From positions 1 to 64,000 of the forward strand of contig NZ_JAUPEC010000017.1 in the NCBI RefSeq assembly GCF_030551755.1: 64,000 nucleotides of DNA, in the 5' to 3' direction. Below are positions 46,061 to 54,976 of the stretch, piece by piece. Numbering within the stretch: position 1 is the stretch's first letter; each line of letters begins with the position of its first letter. The DNA comes from Pseudocolwellia sp. AS88. Lineage in GTDB: Bacteria; Pseudomonadota; Gammaproteobacteria; Enterobacterales; Alteromonadaceae. Under the pieces are notes generated by a model. The model saw only the letters and a program-made list of their open reading frames with translations, did not search any database and was not told the DNA's origin. The position numbers were made by a program, and so were the translations under genes.

Positions 46061-46499
46061 GTTTTCTCTCATTATTTTTATGTTTTTTATAAAAAATGCA
46101 TTAGCGCCTTTTTAGACATATGCATTCAATTTATTGTTTTAATGGCGCTACAATAAACGAGAAAAATGACATTAATATTTCAGGATTAAGACAATGTAAT
46201 AAATTGTTTTTAGATGTTTTTTAAAAATGAATCACACAAGAGCATGTTTTTTAGGAGCAGAAAAACCTTAAGAACAATAACTATTATGCAAAATACATCC
46301 TTATTGAATTGATAAACAAACAAAACCTAACCAATTGAAATATAATAATAAAAATACAGCCCCATTGAGAAAAACAAACTTGAGCCTTTTAACTTTTAAC
46401 TATTCAAATAACAAAGATTGTGCAAACCAACGAGTTGATTAACTTATAAGAGAACTAACAATAAAGAAGTTGTTTGAATACTAAAATCAAAGATTGAAG

Positions 46500-46539
46500 T
46501 TATTCATAAATTTAACCTGTGTTATAAATTTATGAATAA
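46500..46539. repeat. Perfect AT-only inverted repeat
   Basis: TTATTCATAAATTTA (46500-46514) and its exact reverse complement (46525-46539) around a 10-base loop, behind the pseudo-nitrilase gene. No T-run on the minus strand. The rest of the 507-bp gap in front of the TonB receptor gene shows nothing else I can name. Confidence 0.6.
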
Positions 46540-46567
46540 AATAAGAAAGAAGTTTTACCTGCTATTT

Positions 46568-48256
46568 TTAGCAAGCAGATGCAGGATGAATTAGAGATTT
46601 AGTGATTTTTCCATGCTGATGTTTAACCAAAGGTTGATTAATATAACCAGAAAATTTACGCGAATTTATATGAGCACTAACCTGAGAAATTAATGCTTGT
46701 CGACTAAGTAAATCTGCGACAAAACCTGTCGATTTTTGTGGCTTAATTTTCTTCTTGTTTTGGTTCTTGTTTTCACTCTGATTTTGAGTATTAACTGAGG
46801 CGACTTCTTTACAGGCAAAGTCTTTCTCGCGACTAGACGCCACAATACAAATTCTGTGTTCAGCCGCTTTAGCCAATAAACTAAATTCAACTTCGCTCGG
46901 TTCTTGAATATCAAAAGGCACTAACAATACTTGCACCTTATTTGAAGCCGCCAGATTTACAATTTCAGGTATGTTGGCGTCATCAGCTGTTAATATTGAA
47001 AGTGTTATATTACCCTGCTCTAACGGTAAATCTATTATGTTTAATTGTTCACCTAATGGCGTCCATTTATATCGTTCACAAAAATGTAATTGCTGCTGTG
47101 TGGCATATACACCTTGCTCGCTAATAATCACACCTTGATGAGCACCATCAATAATTAAGCTTGTACATACGTATTGATACGCTCTTAGTTCAACACTCAC
47201 ACGTTCTATAATTTGCTGACTTATCACCTCAAGTTCAGCTAACTGTATAGGATCATGCGTAATGATTTTGTCTTCAATAAAGAACAATTCGGGTAATTGA
47301 ATAATATCACTTAGGTTGTTTTCGATATAAAAACATACGTCTTCAATGGCTTGTTCAGTGGTTTTGTAAGTAGCAAATAAAGCAACATTAACAGTTTCAG
47401 GTACTTTATTTTCAGCTTCAGTGAACCTTACTGAATTATCAGTCAAACCAGTAGAAATAGACTGTTGATAAAGTTCTGGACGACGTTGCTTAAAAATATC
47501 ACTACCATCTGGGCGCAGCTTGTTATTACTTTTGCTCTCTTCTAGATGATCGGTATTTAAAAGGATATCTGCAAAAGTAAAACCTTCTTCATTATGATCT
47601 AACTTAGCCAGTATTTTGCCGTTTGGTGAGATTATTTGGCTTTGCCCTACGCCAATAAAATTTTCATCAGGGATAGCGTATTCAGCTTTAAATGCGTCAT
47701 CAAAAAGTGGACCTATTTGATTAGCCACGGCTACAAACACTTTATTTTCACAAGCTCTAGCCGGTGCATAAAGGTTGCTTTGATCTAACGAAAATGAACA
47801 ATGGGAATAACATAATAAATCGGCACCAGCTAAAGCTAAATCTCGAGGGGTTGCAAACGTTAGAATATCGTCATTTGCTAAAACACCTAGCTTTGCTTGA
47901 GGTGTAGTTACAACATTTGCGATTTGGCTAATAAACTCTCCTAACGGAGAAAATAAACAAGAAGTACCCGCGTATTCAGTTTTACTAGGCTGATTAGCAT
48001 GAGTTTGCTCTAAGTTAAGGTGAGCAACTAAATAACACTCATGCTGCTTAGCTTGCTCAGCTAATGCTTGAATAAAGTTATTTTCATCAACGAGTGCTTG
48101 TTCAGGATGTTGTTTCACTAGTGGCTTATTACACAAGGCAGGCAACACAATAACATCAGGTTTACAGTTTGCTGCTTGAGTGATGATTCGATGACAAGTT
48201 GCTAGATTTTCTTCAATATTTAACGACGTGGCAAACTGCGTAACGGCTACTCGCAT
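46568..48256 (-). CDS. Tandem nitrilase-like protein lacking catalytic residues
   Basis: 562 residues with two carbon-nitrogen hydrolase domains. Domain 1 (about 1-270) starts MRVAVTQFATSLNIEENLATC; the catalytic Glu position reads VLPALCNKP, the Lys position TSCLFSPLG, and the Cys position LGVLANDDI, so all three residues are lost. Domain 2 (about 290-480) keeps Glu in IIQLPELFF, but has YATQQQLHF at the Lys position and SILTADDAN at the Cys position. The C-terminal 80 residues are basic and low complexity (NQSENKNQNKKKIKPQK). It cannot be a normal amidase and may be a regulatory or structural pseudoenzyme. Single gene on this strand between unrelated neighbours. Confidence 0.75.
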   Translation of the reverse strand: MRVAVTQFATSLNIEENLATCHRIITQAANCKPDVIVLPALCNKPLVKQHPEQALVDENNFIQALAEQAKQHECYLVAHLNLEQTHANQPSKTEYAGTSCLFSPLGEFISQIANVVTTPQAKLGVLANDDILTFATPRDLALAGADLLCYSHCSFSLDQSNLYAPARACENKVFVAVANQIGPLFDDAFKAEYAIPDENFIGVGQSQIISPNGKILAKLDHNEEGFTFADILLNTDHLEESKSNNKLRPDGSDIFKQRRPELYQQSISTGLTDNSVRFTEAENKVPETVNVALFATYKTTEQAIEDVCFYIENNLSDIIQLPELFFIEDKIITHDPIQLAELEVISQQIIERVSVELRAYQYVCTSLIIDGAHQGVIISEQGVYATQQQLHFCERYKWTPLGEQLNIIDLPLEQGNITLSILTADDANIPEIVNLAASNKVQVLLVPFDIQEPSEVEFSLLAKAAEHRICIVASSREKDFACKEVASVNTQNQSENKNQNKKKIKPQKSTGFVADLLSRQALISQVSAHINSRKFSGYINQPLVKHQHGKITKSLIHPASAC

Positions 48257-48420
48257 GATTTATTTTTCCGTGCAACAAGTGATTTGAAAGTAAGAGTTTA
48301 AAAACTGAGTGTTTTATTTGTCGATTATAATAGTAAAAAGTGAGTTAGCGGAGATTTTTATTTTAACGCGATAAAAATATCTGTTCAGTTTTGGATGGTT
48401 ATAAGGCTGGAAAGCATGGC

Positions 48421-48455
48421 ACCTTTGTTATGTGATGATTCAACATAACAAAGGT
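48421..48455 (-). terminator. Stem-loop behind the 423-residue protein gene
   Basis: ACCTTTGTTATGT (48421-48433) pairs perfectly with ACATAACAAAGGT (48443-48455). No T-run; likely a transcript end. Confidence 0.5.
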
Positions 48456-48472
48456 AATAGTCGATGAAAAAA

Positions 48473-49744
48473 CTATCCAAAAATAGCGCGGATCAAGCCA
48501 ATAGCTTGCTCTACACTTTTGCCTGCTTTAACCTGATTAATCAAGGTGTCACGTTTGCCTTGAATGTACTCAGGAAGATCTTCAGCAGCAAGTGCTTTGT
48601 CTACCAACATTTCAGCGGTTTCTTTACCGCGTCTTTTCGGTGCAGCTTTAGATTTAGTCGGTGCTTTGTTTAAAGCTTTGTCTCGTGCACGAATATAATT
48701 AGAATTTTCCGCTAAATCGACATCCGCAAATAGAAACAAATCAATTAATACTGCACGGTTTTTCCATAAAGTATGTTCACGGTTTTCGTTCTGAACAACA
48801 ACTTCAACGCTTTCTTCTTCAGTCGCTTCAGCTATATCGCTTGCTTCAACAGTATCACTAACTTGAACAAGTTCAGGTTCAGCCTGGTTCCACCAAGCAA
48901 AAGTACGTAACGTACCAATAGCATCGTGCCAGTAAGACGAAAAATCAGTGTTCTTGAATTTGGCGATAGATAACCCCTGACAAATAATATCTATTTTATT
49001 GTTATTTAACGCAATAAATTGGTCAGGTCTACGCATAGCTAACAAGCGTGTTGCCGCAGCTAAAGGTGGCGTATTGTTTTGTGATTTTTCAGGTGTGTAT
49101 TCAGCAAATATAGCTTTATAGTCGGCAACAAATTTTAAGTAGTCGTCGTAAGTTACATCACCCGTTAATGGAATATGCGCTAATGCGCCATCAAATTTTT
49201 CAGGTGATTGCTCAAGTAATATATGAAAAACCTTTGCACCTTTTGTACTAGCAAACCATTCAACATCAAAGTTATACACACCGTAGTCATGATCACTGGT
49301 ATGTTTGCCAGCAAAAGCTAAGCGATCTTCAATAGGTAATTCAGCTAACGGTTGTTCACGCAGCGTTTCAACATAATTTAGTAAACGTAAACGTTCGTCT
49401 AAAGCATGCAAGGTGTTTTGCTCTTCAATAAAACCTAAAAATATCGGCCACGGAGCTATGCGAGCCATTTTAAATTGGCTGGTTGTAAAACCTGTTTCAA
49501 GCACACCTTGTAGTTTTTTTAATGGGACAAACTGCTCATCTTCCATCAGATCCATGTTTAGATCTTCACGACATAAGCGAATTAACTCACCACACCATCC
49601 TAAAAAGTCATTTGGTCTATTTTCAACTTTAACCGCCATTAAATTTAAACTTAGCGGTGGAACATATTTAAGAAAGTTTTGGTAAATCTGATTTTCGGCT
49701 TCAGACAAAGACATATTTACAGGTAAAGACAGCAGTTTTTTCAT
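48473..49744 (-). CDS. Unrecognised 423-residue protein
   Basis: No signal peptide or transmembrane helix. N-terminal 300 residues look like one globular domain (LNLMAVKVENRPNDFLGWCGELIRLC, LTGDVTYDDYLKFVADY, LLAMRRPDQFIALNN), the latter resembling the DNA-related helical domains in which LLA-R-PD-F recurs, but I cannot assign a family. Residues about 310-335 are acidic, and 365-390 basic and Lys/Arg/Ala-rich (KAPTKSKAAPKRRGKE), which could contact nucleic acid. The length, codon use and clean frame support a real gene. Single unit ending in a stem-loop. Confidence 0.65.
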   Translation of the reverse strand: MKKLLSLPVNMSLSEAENQIYQNFLKYVPPLSLNLMAVKVENRPNDFLGWCGELIRLCREDLNMDLMEDEQFVPLKKLQGVLETGFTTSQFKMARIAPWPIFLGFIEEQNTLHALDERLRLLNYVETLREQPLAELPIEDRLAFAGKHTSDHDYGVYNFDVEWFASTKGAKVFHILLEQSPEKFDGALAHIPLTGDVTYDDYLKFVADYKAIFAEYTPEKSQNNTPPLAAATRLLAMRRPDQFIALNNNKIDIICQGLSIAKFKNTDFSSYWHDAIGTLRTFAWWNQAEPELVQVSDTVEASDIAEATEEESVEVVVQNENREHTLWKNRAVLIDLFLFADVDLAENSNYIRARDKALNKAPTKSKAAPKRRGKETAEMLVDKALAAEDLPEYIQGKRDTLINQVKAGKSVEQAIGLIRAIFG

Positions 49745-49808
49745 TAAATTTTATAAACTCTAATTTGTGAATATTGCCATTATTTATTAACGAATAAAAA
49801 CGGAAATA

Positions 49809-49824
49809 GCGCGGAAAACCGCGC
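49809..49824. other. GC-rich hairpin in an AT-rich gap
   Basis: GCGCGG-AAAA-CCGCGC, far more stable than its surroundings. It lies 65 bp upstream of the start of the minus-strand gene in the 363-bp gap 49745-50107. It may be part of a leader or a small RNA. Nothing else in the gap stands out. Confidence 0.35.
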
Positions 49825-50107
49825 ATGATACGCTCTTATCAAAGCATTGCAATCAATAGTCAGAAATATCAGGTTTTTAACCTAAGCCTGAAGTATTTTT
49901 AAACGATTGTGGTGTTATAACTATCCAATACTTTAGGCTCTGTTTATTGAAATAGCCAAAAAATTTATAAAAAACATTCTTTATAAATCATAAAACTAAG
50001 CTGTAATTTCAAACATGTTAGAAAAAATTAAAAAAGTTTGGAATAAACCTCCTGCATCAATCGTTACCTTAGTGAACTTACTAAAAATACTCTTTAAGGA
50101 AATAATT

Positions 50108-51085
50108 ATGATGAACTTAACTAAAACGGCTTTATATATTTCATGTGCATTAGCAACATCAGCATTCGCCAACACAGAAGCAAACATCGCTTTTTCTACG
50201 AATACTAACGCTCAAGCCCAATATCAATCAGAGCAACAAGCACAACAAGCGAGTATAGATACATCATCAAACTCACAGGTAACAGCAAGTGCATCATCTG
50301 AGCAAGATACTTCAGTACAAGCTGAACAATCGGCAGAAACAGAAAATGATGCAACAGTCGCTTCAAACACAGACTCTTCAAGCACTAACTCTTCAAACAC
50401 TAGCGCTTCAGAAACAAGTGAAGAAGAAGGCTCAACAACAGCAAGTACGGATACTGAAAGTGACAGCGAAACAAATAGTGAATCTTCAATGTCAGTTGAC
50501 ACCGCACTGTTTACAGAAACGCTAACTAAAACAGGTGATCAGTTACAAACTAAGTTAGGTGAAAGCCAAACTATGATTCAAGAAACACTTGTTTCTGGTG
50601 TAACAACGGGTATCTCAACTGGCGAAGATTTGATATCAAGCGGTACTGAGCAAATAAACCTTGCAGTAACGAACAGTTCACAACAAGCATTAGCGCTGGG
50701 TAATAATTTATCATCGAGTGTTGAGCAAAACACTAGCGTTATTGTTGAGCAAGTGCTTGATAACACAATAAACGCGAACCTTGCTGGAGAGTTGTTAAGT
50801 AGCACTGAAGCTATTACCAATGCAGAAGTTGGTAATACGGTAACAGAAACTGTTAGCTCTACTATTTCTTCAACTATTACCTCGACAGTCGACTCTTCAC
50901 TCGATTCTGCAATCAGCTCTACAATCAATAACTCGGCTGAGCAAAGTGTGAATAGCAGCATAGCTCAAACTGTTGAGCAAAGTGTTGCCAGCAACGTTTC
51001 TGAGCAAATTAATTCTGCGGTAGCCTTAACCGTTGATAACTCGGTAGACAACGCGATTAACGCTAGTTCTGGCTTAGGTATTTAA
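50108..51085 (+). CDS. Exported Ser/Thr-rich protein with four-residue repeats
   Basis: 325 residues from the ATG at 50108 (AAGGA 7 bases upstream). Signal peptide MMNLTKTALYISCALATSAFA. Residues about 25-140 are low complexity, rich in Ser, Thr, Glu, Gln and Asn. Residues about 145-240 are amphipathic. Residues 241-320 (DNA 50828-51067) consist of 20 consecutive tetrads with a hydrophobic residue at every first position (Val, Ile, Leu, once Ala) and mostly Ser or Thr at the fourth, for example VSST-ISST-ITST-VDSS. No Cys. The family is unknown. It is probably a secreted or surface fibre-like protein. The next gene, 87 bp on, encodes an outer-membrane barrel that may be its exporter or anchor. 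Confidence 0.8.
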   Translation: MMNLTKTALYISCALATSAFANTEANIAFSTNTNAQAQYQSEQQAQQASIDTSSNSQVTASASSEQDTSVQAEQSAETENDATVASNTDSSSTNSSNTSASETSEEEGSTTASTDTESDSETNSESSMSVDTALFTETLTKTGDQLQTKLGESQTMIQETLVSGVTTGISTGEDLISSGTEQINLAVTNSSQQALALGNNLSSSVEQNTSVIVEQVLDNTINANLAGELLSSTEAITNAEVGNTVTETVSSTISSTITSTVDSSLDSAISSTINNSAEQSVNSSIAQTVEQSVASNVSEQINSAVALTVDNSVDNAINASSGLGI

Positions 51086-51101
51086 TCTCTGAACTTAAAG
51101 T

Positions 51102-51126
51102 AAGGCGAGTTCCCCTCTCGCCTTTT
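51102..51126 (+). terminator. Terminator between repeat protein and barrel genes
   Basis: AAGGCGAG (51102-51109) pairs with CTCGCCTT (51117-51124), then T. Partial read-through would make the repeat protein more abundant than the barrel. Confidence 0.7.
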
Positions 51127-51171
51127 ATCACCTTTCTATTTTAATTAATTCAACATTTATGGATCATCAAA

Positions 51172-52101
51172 ATGAAAAAATTTAACCAACCTTTAATCAT
51201 TAGTACATTAATGGTATCAGCCATAGCTAGCGTTGTTCATGCCGATGCAGTTGACGTTACATGGGAAATTAATACAGGTATTAAACATGACGATACTTTA
51301 ACGATTGCCGAGCTTGATCAAGTAAGTGAGCAATCTGATGTTGCATTAACTTTACAAGGTGAAGCTAAAGTAAAATGGCAGATTTCAGATAAGTTAACCT
51401 TAAAATCTAATTTAAGTTACCAAGTAAATGATTACCAAACTTACGATACTTATGATCTGAATTTAGCAAAAGTGGCGTTTGATTTAGATTACCGTTTAGC
51501 TGGCTCAACTATAGGTACAAGTTATTATTTTGTTGATGCTGAACTTAATAACGATGATTTTTTGCAATTTAGCCAAAACAGTGTGTATTGGTCTAAATTA
51601 TACAACCAGCGTTATTTATTACGTTTTTCAACTGACTACAAAAGAAAAGAATTTGCTAACTTAACTGACCGTGATGCGACAAGTTTTGGTGTGAGTAATC
51701 AACATTTCTTCTTTTTTAATCAAGCTAAAAGCTTTGTATCTTTGAATTTAAATATCGACAATGAAAACGCAAGCGACAACCAGTTTGATTATAGAGGTTT
51801 AGGTGTTCGCGCTTTATATTCACATAGTTTTGTTGGTTGGGATCATGATCAACAAATACAATTTGGATGGCAATTTAATAAACGAGATTATGAGCCGACA
51901 ATCACCGAAGAACAATTTAGCTCAAACCTAGAGTCTCAGCGTAAAGATAAAAGCCAAGTGGTAGACGCACAATGGATATTTGAAATAACACCAAGCTGGT
52001 CATTAAATACAAAAGTTGAATATGGTAATTATGACTCAACAATTGAATCGTTGAATTATGACGAAACCGTGAGCTCATTATCAATTAAAGGCACTTTCTA
52101 A
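51172..52101 (+). CDS. Outer-membrane beta-barrel protein
   Basis: 309 residues. Signal peptide at 1-24 (LIISTLMVSAIASVVHA), then alternating amphipathic strands throughout (KLTLKSNLSYQVNDYQTYD, RYLLRFSTDYKRKEF, WSLNTKVEYGNYD) ending in Phe (SLSIKGTF), the signature recognised by the BAM complex. About 14 strands can be counted. It resembles the barrel part of surface-lipoprotein assembly modulators (DUF560) but has no TPR domain. The pairing with the repeat protein just upstream suggests a shared job. Confidence 0.8.
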   Translation: MKKFNQPLIISTLMVSAIASVVHADAVDVTWEINTGIKHDDTLTIAELDQVSEQSDVALTLQGEAKVKWQISDKLTLKSNLSYQVNDYQTYDTYDLNLAKVAFDLDYRLAGSTIGTSYYFVDAELNNDDFLQFSQNSVYWSKLYNQRYLLRFSTDYKRKEFANLTDRDATSFGVSNQHFFFFNQAKSFVSLNLNIDNENASDNQFDYRGLGVRALYSHSFVGWDHDQQIQFGWQFNKRDYEPTITEEQFSSNLESQRKDKSQVVDAQWIFEITPSWSLNTKVEYGNYDSTIESLNYDETVSSLSIKGTF

Positions 52102-52133
52102 CACTAATCAAAATGTCTTACTGGCAACAATAG

Positions 52134-52169
52134 AAAAGCCCAAATAGATAAACACGCATCTATTTGGGC
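52134..52169 (-). terminator. Terminator of the ACT-protein gene
   Basis: GCCCAAATAGAT (52138-52149) pairs perfectly with ATCTATTTGGGC (52158-52169); on the minus strand four T follow. Can also act on the plus strand behind the barrel gene. Confidence 0.75.
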
Positions 52170-52191
52170 AATAATTTATTTAAGACAAGTA

Positions 52192-52587
52192 TTAACGAGC
52201 AAACTCACCTAGTGCTTCAATCGCTAATTCAGCTTTTTCTGCTTGAACAAAAATATGATCATGATAGTACGCAGCAATAACATTCGCGCTGATACCTTTC
52301 TCCGCTAGCTTAGTAGACACAGCAGCAGTTAACCCCACAGCATCTAAGCTTGAGTGAATAGTTAAAGTAATACCTTTAAATACAGATTCAAAAGGTAGTT
52401 GATGCGTAACGGCAGCTTCTTTAGTTACAACAAGGGTTAAGCCTTCTGTTTCACGAAACGTTGCTAAAGGAGACAATGCTTGATAGTCGTTATATTCACC
52501 TTTTACAGTGCAAAATACATATTCACCAGGAATAAGTGCTGGTGACATTGATTCGAGTAGTTTGTCTAAATTAGTTTCACCAATCAT
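52192..52587 (-). CDS. ACT-domain protein
   Basis: 131 residues, two ACT-like halves as in the DUF2241 group: LIPGEYVFCTVKG and LTLVVTKEAA in the first, GITLTIHSSLDAVGLTAAVSTKLAEKGISANVIAAYYHDHIFV in the second. Soluble. Probably binds an amino acid; function unknown. The next gene upstream on the same strand ends 23 bp away. Confidence 0.82.
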   Translation of the reverse strand: MIGETNLDKLLESMSPALIPGEYVFCTVKGEYNDYQALSPLATFRETEGLTLVVTKEAAVTHQLPFESVFKGITLTIHSSLDAVGLTAAVSTKLAEKGISANVIAAYYHDHIFVQAEKAELAIEALGEFAR

Positions 52588-52610
52588 TGATGTGTCCTTT
52601 TGATTTTCTG

Positions 52611-52862
52611 TTATAGGTTTATGCTCAAGTTAAATATTACTTGAGGGATTATAATAAGCATTAAAATGAGTAATAGTAAGTAAAGTAATGATTTTACTAT
52701 AGGGAAATCGTTGAGTGTAATGTTTTTAGCCTCTTTATTTTTAGCTGAATTTATACAGTCATATAAAAAAGTTACTACAGAATAAAAAAGATAGATAACA
52801 CCAACAAGCCAAAAACATAAAACTAGATAATATAAAGCGATCGAGTATTGTTCTTCTTTCAA
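52611..52862 (-). CDS. Small two-helix membrane protein
   Basis: 83 residues, TTG start with AGAGGG 7 bases upstream, which is why I accept it. Two transmembrane helices (YYLVLCFWLVGVIYLFYSVV and LLYLLLLILMLIIIPQVIF) joined by a polar loop. No family recognised. Confidence 0.5.
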   Translation of the reverse strand: MKEEQYSIALYYLVLCFWLVGVIYLFYSVVTFLYDCINSAKNKEAKNITLNDFPIVKSLLYLLLLILMLIIIPQVIFNLSINL

Positions 52863-52915
52863 CTTATTCCCTCTTAAATAAAAATAACATAGTAATAATA
52901 AACCTATCTCCTATT

Positions 52916-54367
52916 TCACGAACCACCAATACGGCCATTGCCAAATAACGTATCGTAGCCTTTATCACCTAGATCTAAGGCTTGAGTATTAAGTAAATCT
53001 AAATAGTTTGCTGATGTTTGTTCAGCCTTATATTTTGCACAAGCAGCATAAGCTGTTATTACTGGTGCTGCCATTGATGTTCCACTCTCAAAACCAAAAT
53101 CACCAGATAAACGTGCGGTTTTAACTGACACACCGCGTGCAGAAAAATCAACATAATCGCCACGATTAGCCCACCGATATAATCTATTTTTGTCATCTAC
53201 CGCAGTAACACCAATAACGTTTTTATAAGCCGCTGGATACAAAGGTGGAGAATGCGGACCTTCATTTCCAACTGCCGCAACAATCGCAATGTTTTTAGTT
53301 AAAGCGATATTAATAACATTCGCTAAAATTGGATTATCTGGTCCAGCTAAACTCATATTTATCACACTAACTTCTTGGCTTAACAACCAATTAATACCTG
53401 ATACCAAGTTAAATAGATTAGCACCTTGGCTGAAATCGTTTTGCCCATAAAACACTTCTGCTGCAAATAATTTAGCTTTAGGTAATAACGCTGGCACTTG
53501 TGACGAATTACTGACTAACAGGGCAGAAACAGCTGTTCCGTGAGCTTTAGGCGCAGCTAAGTTTTCAGCAATGAAACTTTGACGAGTTATGGTTTTATTC
53601 TTAAATACCGGATGCTGAACATCAATTGCTGTGTCGACCATACCAATAGAAAGTGGTGCCAAACAAGCCGCGTTGTTCAGTGTCTTATCAAGCTGACTTT
53701 CACTATTAAGGCTTTGAATTGGAGCTATTTCTTTATTGGAAAGTACTTCAGTGTTTACTTGGCTTATATTTGGATCTTGGGAGTTACTTTGCGTTTGATA
53801 AACATAATCGCGAGCTAATTTATTATGTAACGATGAAGGTAATATCGACGTAAGCTGTTCTTTATTGTCGAATAATGGTTTAACTTTAAATTGCACTAAT
53901 GTTAAACCTAAAGTATTAAATTCTTTTGTACTAACCAGTGCAACAACATTATTTCTAGCAAGTTGCTGTAGCTGTTTTAACTCAGCTTGAGAGGTCATCA
54001 CTAACCATTGATGTTCTATGGCTCGCCAGCCATTTTCCACTTCAACTTCTCGAAATAAAGTATTACCTGCCACATCTAAAATGTTAATTGATTCAGTTAA
54101 ATTACCTACGGGAGCAATTAGCGAGCTGACCTCTCCTTCAGGTAAATGTGTTAATAATTGTGAAAGATCGACTAATGACTGTGTTTTATTTTTTACTCTA
54201 TCAACTCGGTTATTGATGATATCGGTTTGGCGATTGATAATACTGTCGTTCAAGATTGAATTTTCTATAGTTGACAGTTGTTTACCCAATAAGCCATTCG
54301 CCATAAGCGAGGTAGAAAATGTTATACTGAGTAAAAATCCCCATGCGGCTTTGGTGAAACTTTTCAT
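52916..54367 (-). CDS. Exported subtilisin-like (S8) protease
   Basis: 483 residues. Signal peptide at 1-23. A long N-terminal region (about 24-230) is a propeptide or sensing domain. The catalytic triad is visible: Asp in GMVDTAIDVQHP, His in KAHGTAVSALL, Ser in SGTSMAAPV, with the oxyanion Asn in AAVGNEGPHS. The protein is about 100 residues longer than minimal subtilisins. It is divergent from an ECF sigma operon; the minus-strand promoter at 54402-54428 has the same elements as the sigma gene's own, so the protease is probably in that regulon. Confidence 0.88.
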   Translation of the reverse strand: MKSFTKAAWGFLLSITFSTSLMANGLLGKQLSTIENSILNDSIINRQTDIINNRVDRVKNKTQSLVDLSQLLTHLPEGEVSSLIAPVGNLTESINILDVAGNTLFREVEVENGWRAIEHQWLVMTSQAELKQLQQLARNNVVALVSTKEFNTLGLTLVQFKVKPLFDNKEQLTSILPSSLHNKLARDYVYQTQSNSQDPNISQVNTEVLSNKEIAPIQSLNSESQLDKTLNNAACLAPLSIGMVDTAIDVQHPVFKNKTITRQSFIAENLAAPKAHGTAVSALLVSNSSQVPALLPKAKLFAAEVFYGQNDFSQGANLFNLVSGINWLLSQEVSVINMSLAGPDNPILANVINIALTKNIAIVAAVGNEGPHSPPLYPAAYKNVIGVTAVDDKNRLYRWANRGDYVDFSARGVSVKTARLSGDFGFESGTSMAAPVITAYAACAKYKAEQTSANYLDLLNTQALDLGDKGYDTLFGNGRIGGS

Positions 54368-54401
54368 TATTTTTCCTATAAAAAACGAGGGCTGTACTAA
54401 T

Positions 54402-54428
54402 TAAACGTATTAGAATAAAAATAATTCC
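54402..54428 (-). promoter_or_regulatory. ECF-type promoter of the S8 protease gene
   Basis: On the minus strand GGAAT (54428-54424), 16 bases, CGTTTA (54407-54402). This is the standard -35/-10 layout for ECF sigma factors and matches the divergent one at 54438-54464 in spacing and -35 element. Confidence 0.65.
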
Positions 54429-54437
54429 AAAAACTTG

Positions 54438-54464
54438 GGAATAAACTTCATTGTCATTCGTCTA
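54438..54464 (+). promoter_or_regulatory. ECF-type promoter of the sigma operon
   Basis: GGAAT (54438-54442), 16 bases, CGTCTA (54459-54464), 23 bp before the sigma-factor ATG. Suggests autoregulation by the sigma factor encoded here. Confidence 0.75.
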
Positions 54465-54487
54465 CTCAGTATAACAGGAGAGATTAA

Positions 54488-54976
54488 ATGAAAAATCAGA
54501 TAATAGCTTTAGTACCAATGATACGACGATTCGCGTATTCGTTAACAGGTAATCAACATGATGCAGACGATTTACTGCAAAATACAATTGAACGCATATT
54601 AACAAAAGGCGTGCCTGAAAATGTAGAATTAAATAAATGGATGTTTCGAGTATGCCGTAACTTATGGATTGATGAATACAGATCACGCAAGGTTAGACAA
54701 ACGGCAGCAGAGTCTCCAGAGTTAACAGAAAACCAAATAGTGAATGAAGAAAAACAACAAAATGATAAAATTAGTTTACAGCAAGTGAATAATGCGATGG
54801 ATGTATTACCTCACGAGCAACGTTCAATTTTGTCGTTAGTCGCTATTCAGGGCATGTCGTATAAAGAAGTATCTGAAACACTAGAAATTCCCATAGGTAC
54901 GGTAATGAGTCGATTATCTAGAGCACGAATTAGTTTAAGCCAATGTTTAAATAACAGTACAGGAGTAATGGCATGA
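54488..54976 (+). CDS. ECF sigma factor
   Basis: 162 residues, short ECF. Region 2 is VPMIRRFAYSLTGNQHDADDLLQNTIERIL (about 9-40) and region 4 is LPHEQRSILSLVAIQGMSYKEVSETLEIPIGTVMSRLSRARISL. AGGAG precedes the ATG. The stop overlaps the next start (ATGA at 54973-54976). With the membrane anti-sigma and lipoprotein genes behind it and the protease in front, this looks like an envelope-responsive module. Confidence 0.9.
   Translation: MKNQIIALVPMIRRFAYSLTGNQHDADDLLQNTIERILTKGVPENVELNKWMFRVCRNLWIDEYRSRKVRQTAAESPELTENQIVNEEKQQNDKISLQQVNNAMDVLPHEQRSILSLVAIQGMSYKEVSETLEIPIGTVMSRLSRARISLSQCLNNSTGVMA

Noticed and set aside
50224-50961. Two minus-strand frames opposite the Ser/Thr-rich gene
   Set aside because: They are complements of the repetitive coding sequence; hydrophobic runs arise from Ser/Thr/Glu codons read in reverse.
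54462-54686. 74-codon minus-strand frame
   Set aside because: It lies opposite the sigma-factor gene and across its promoter.
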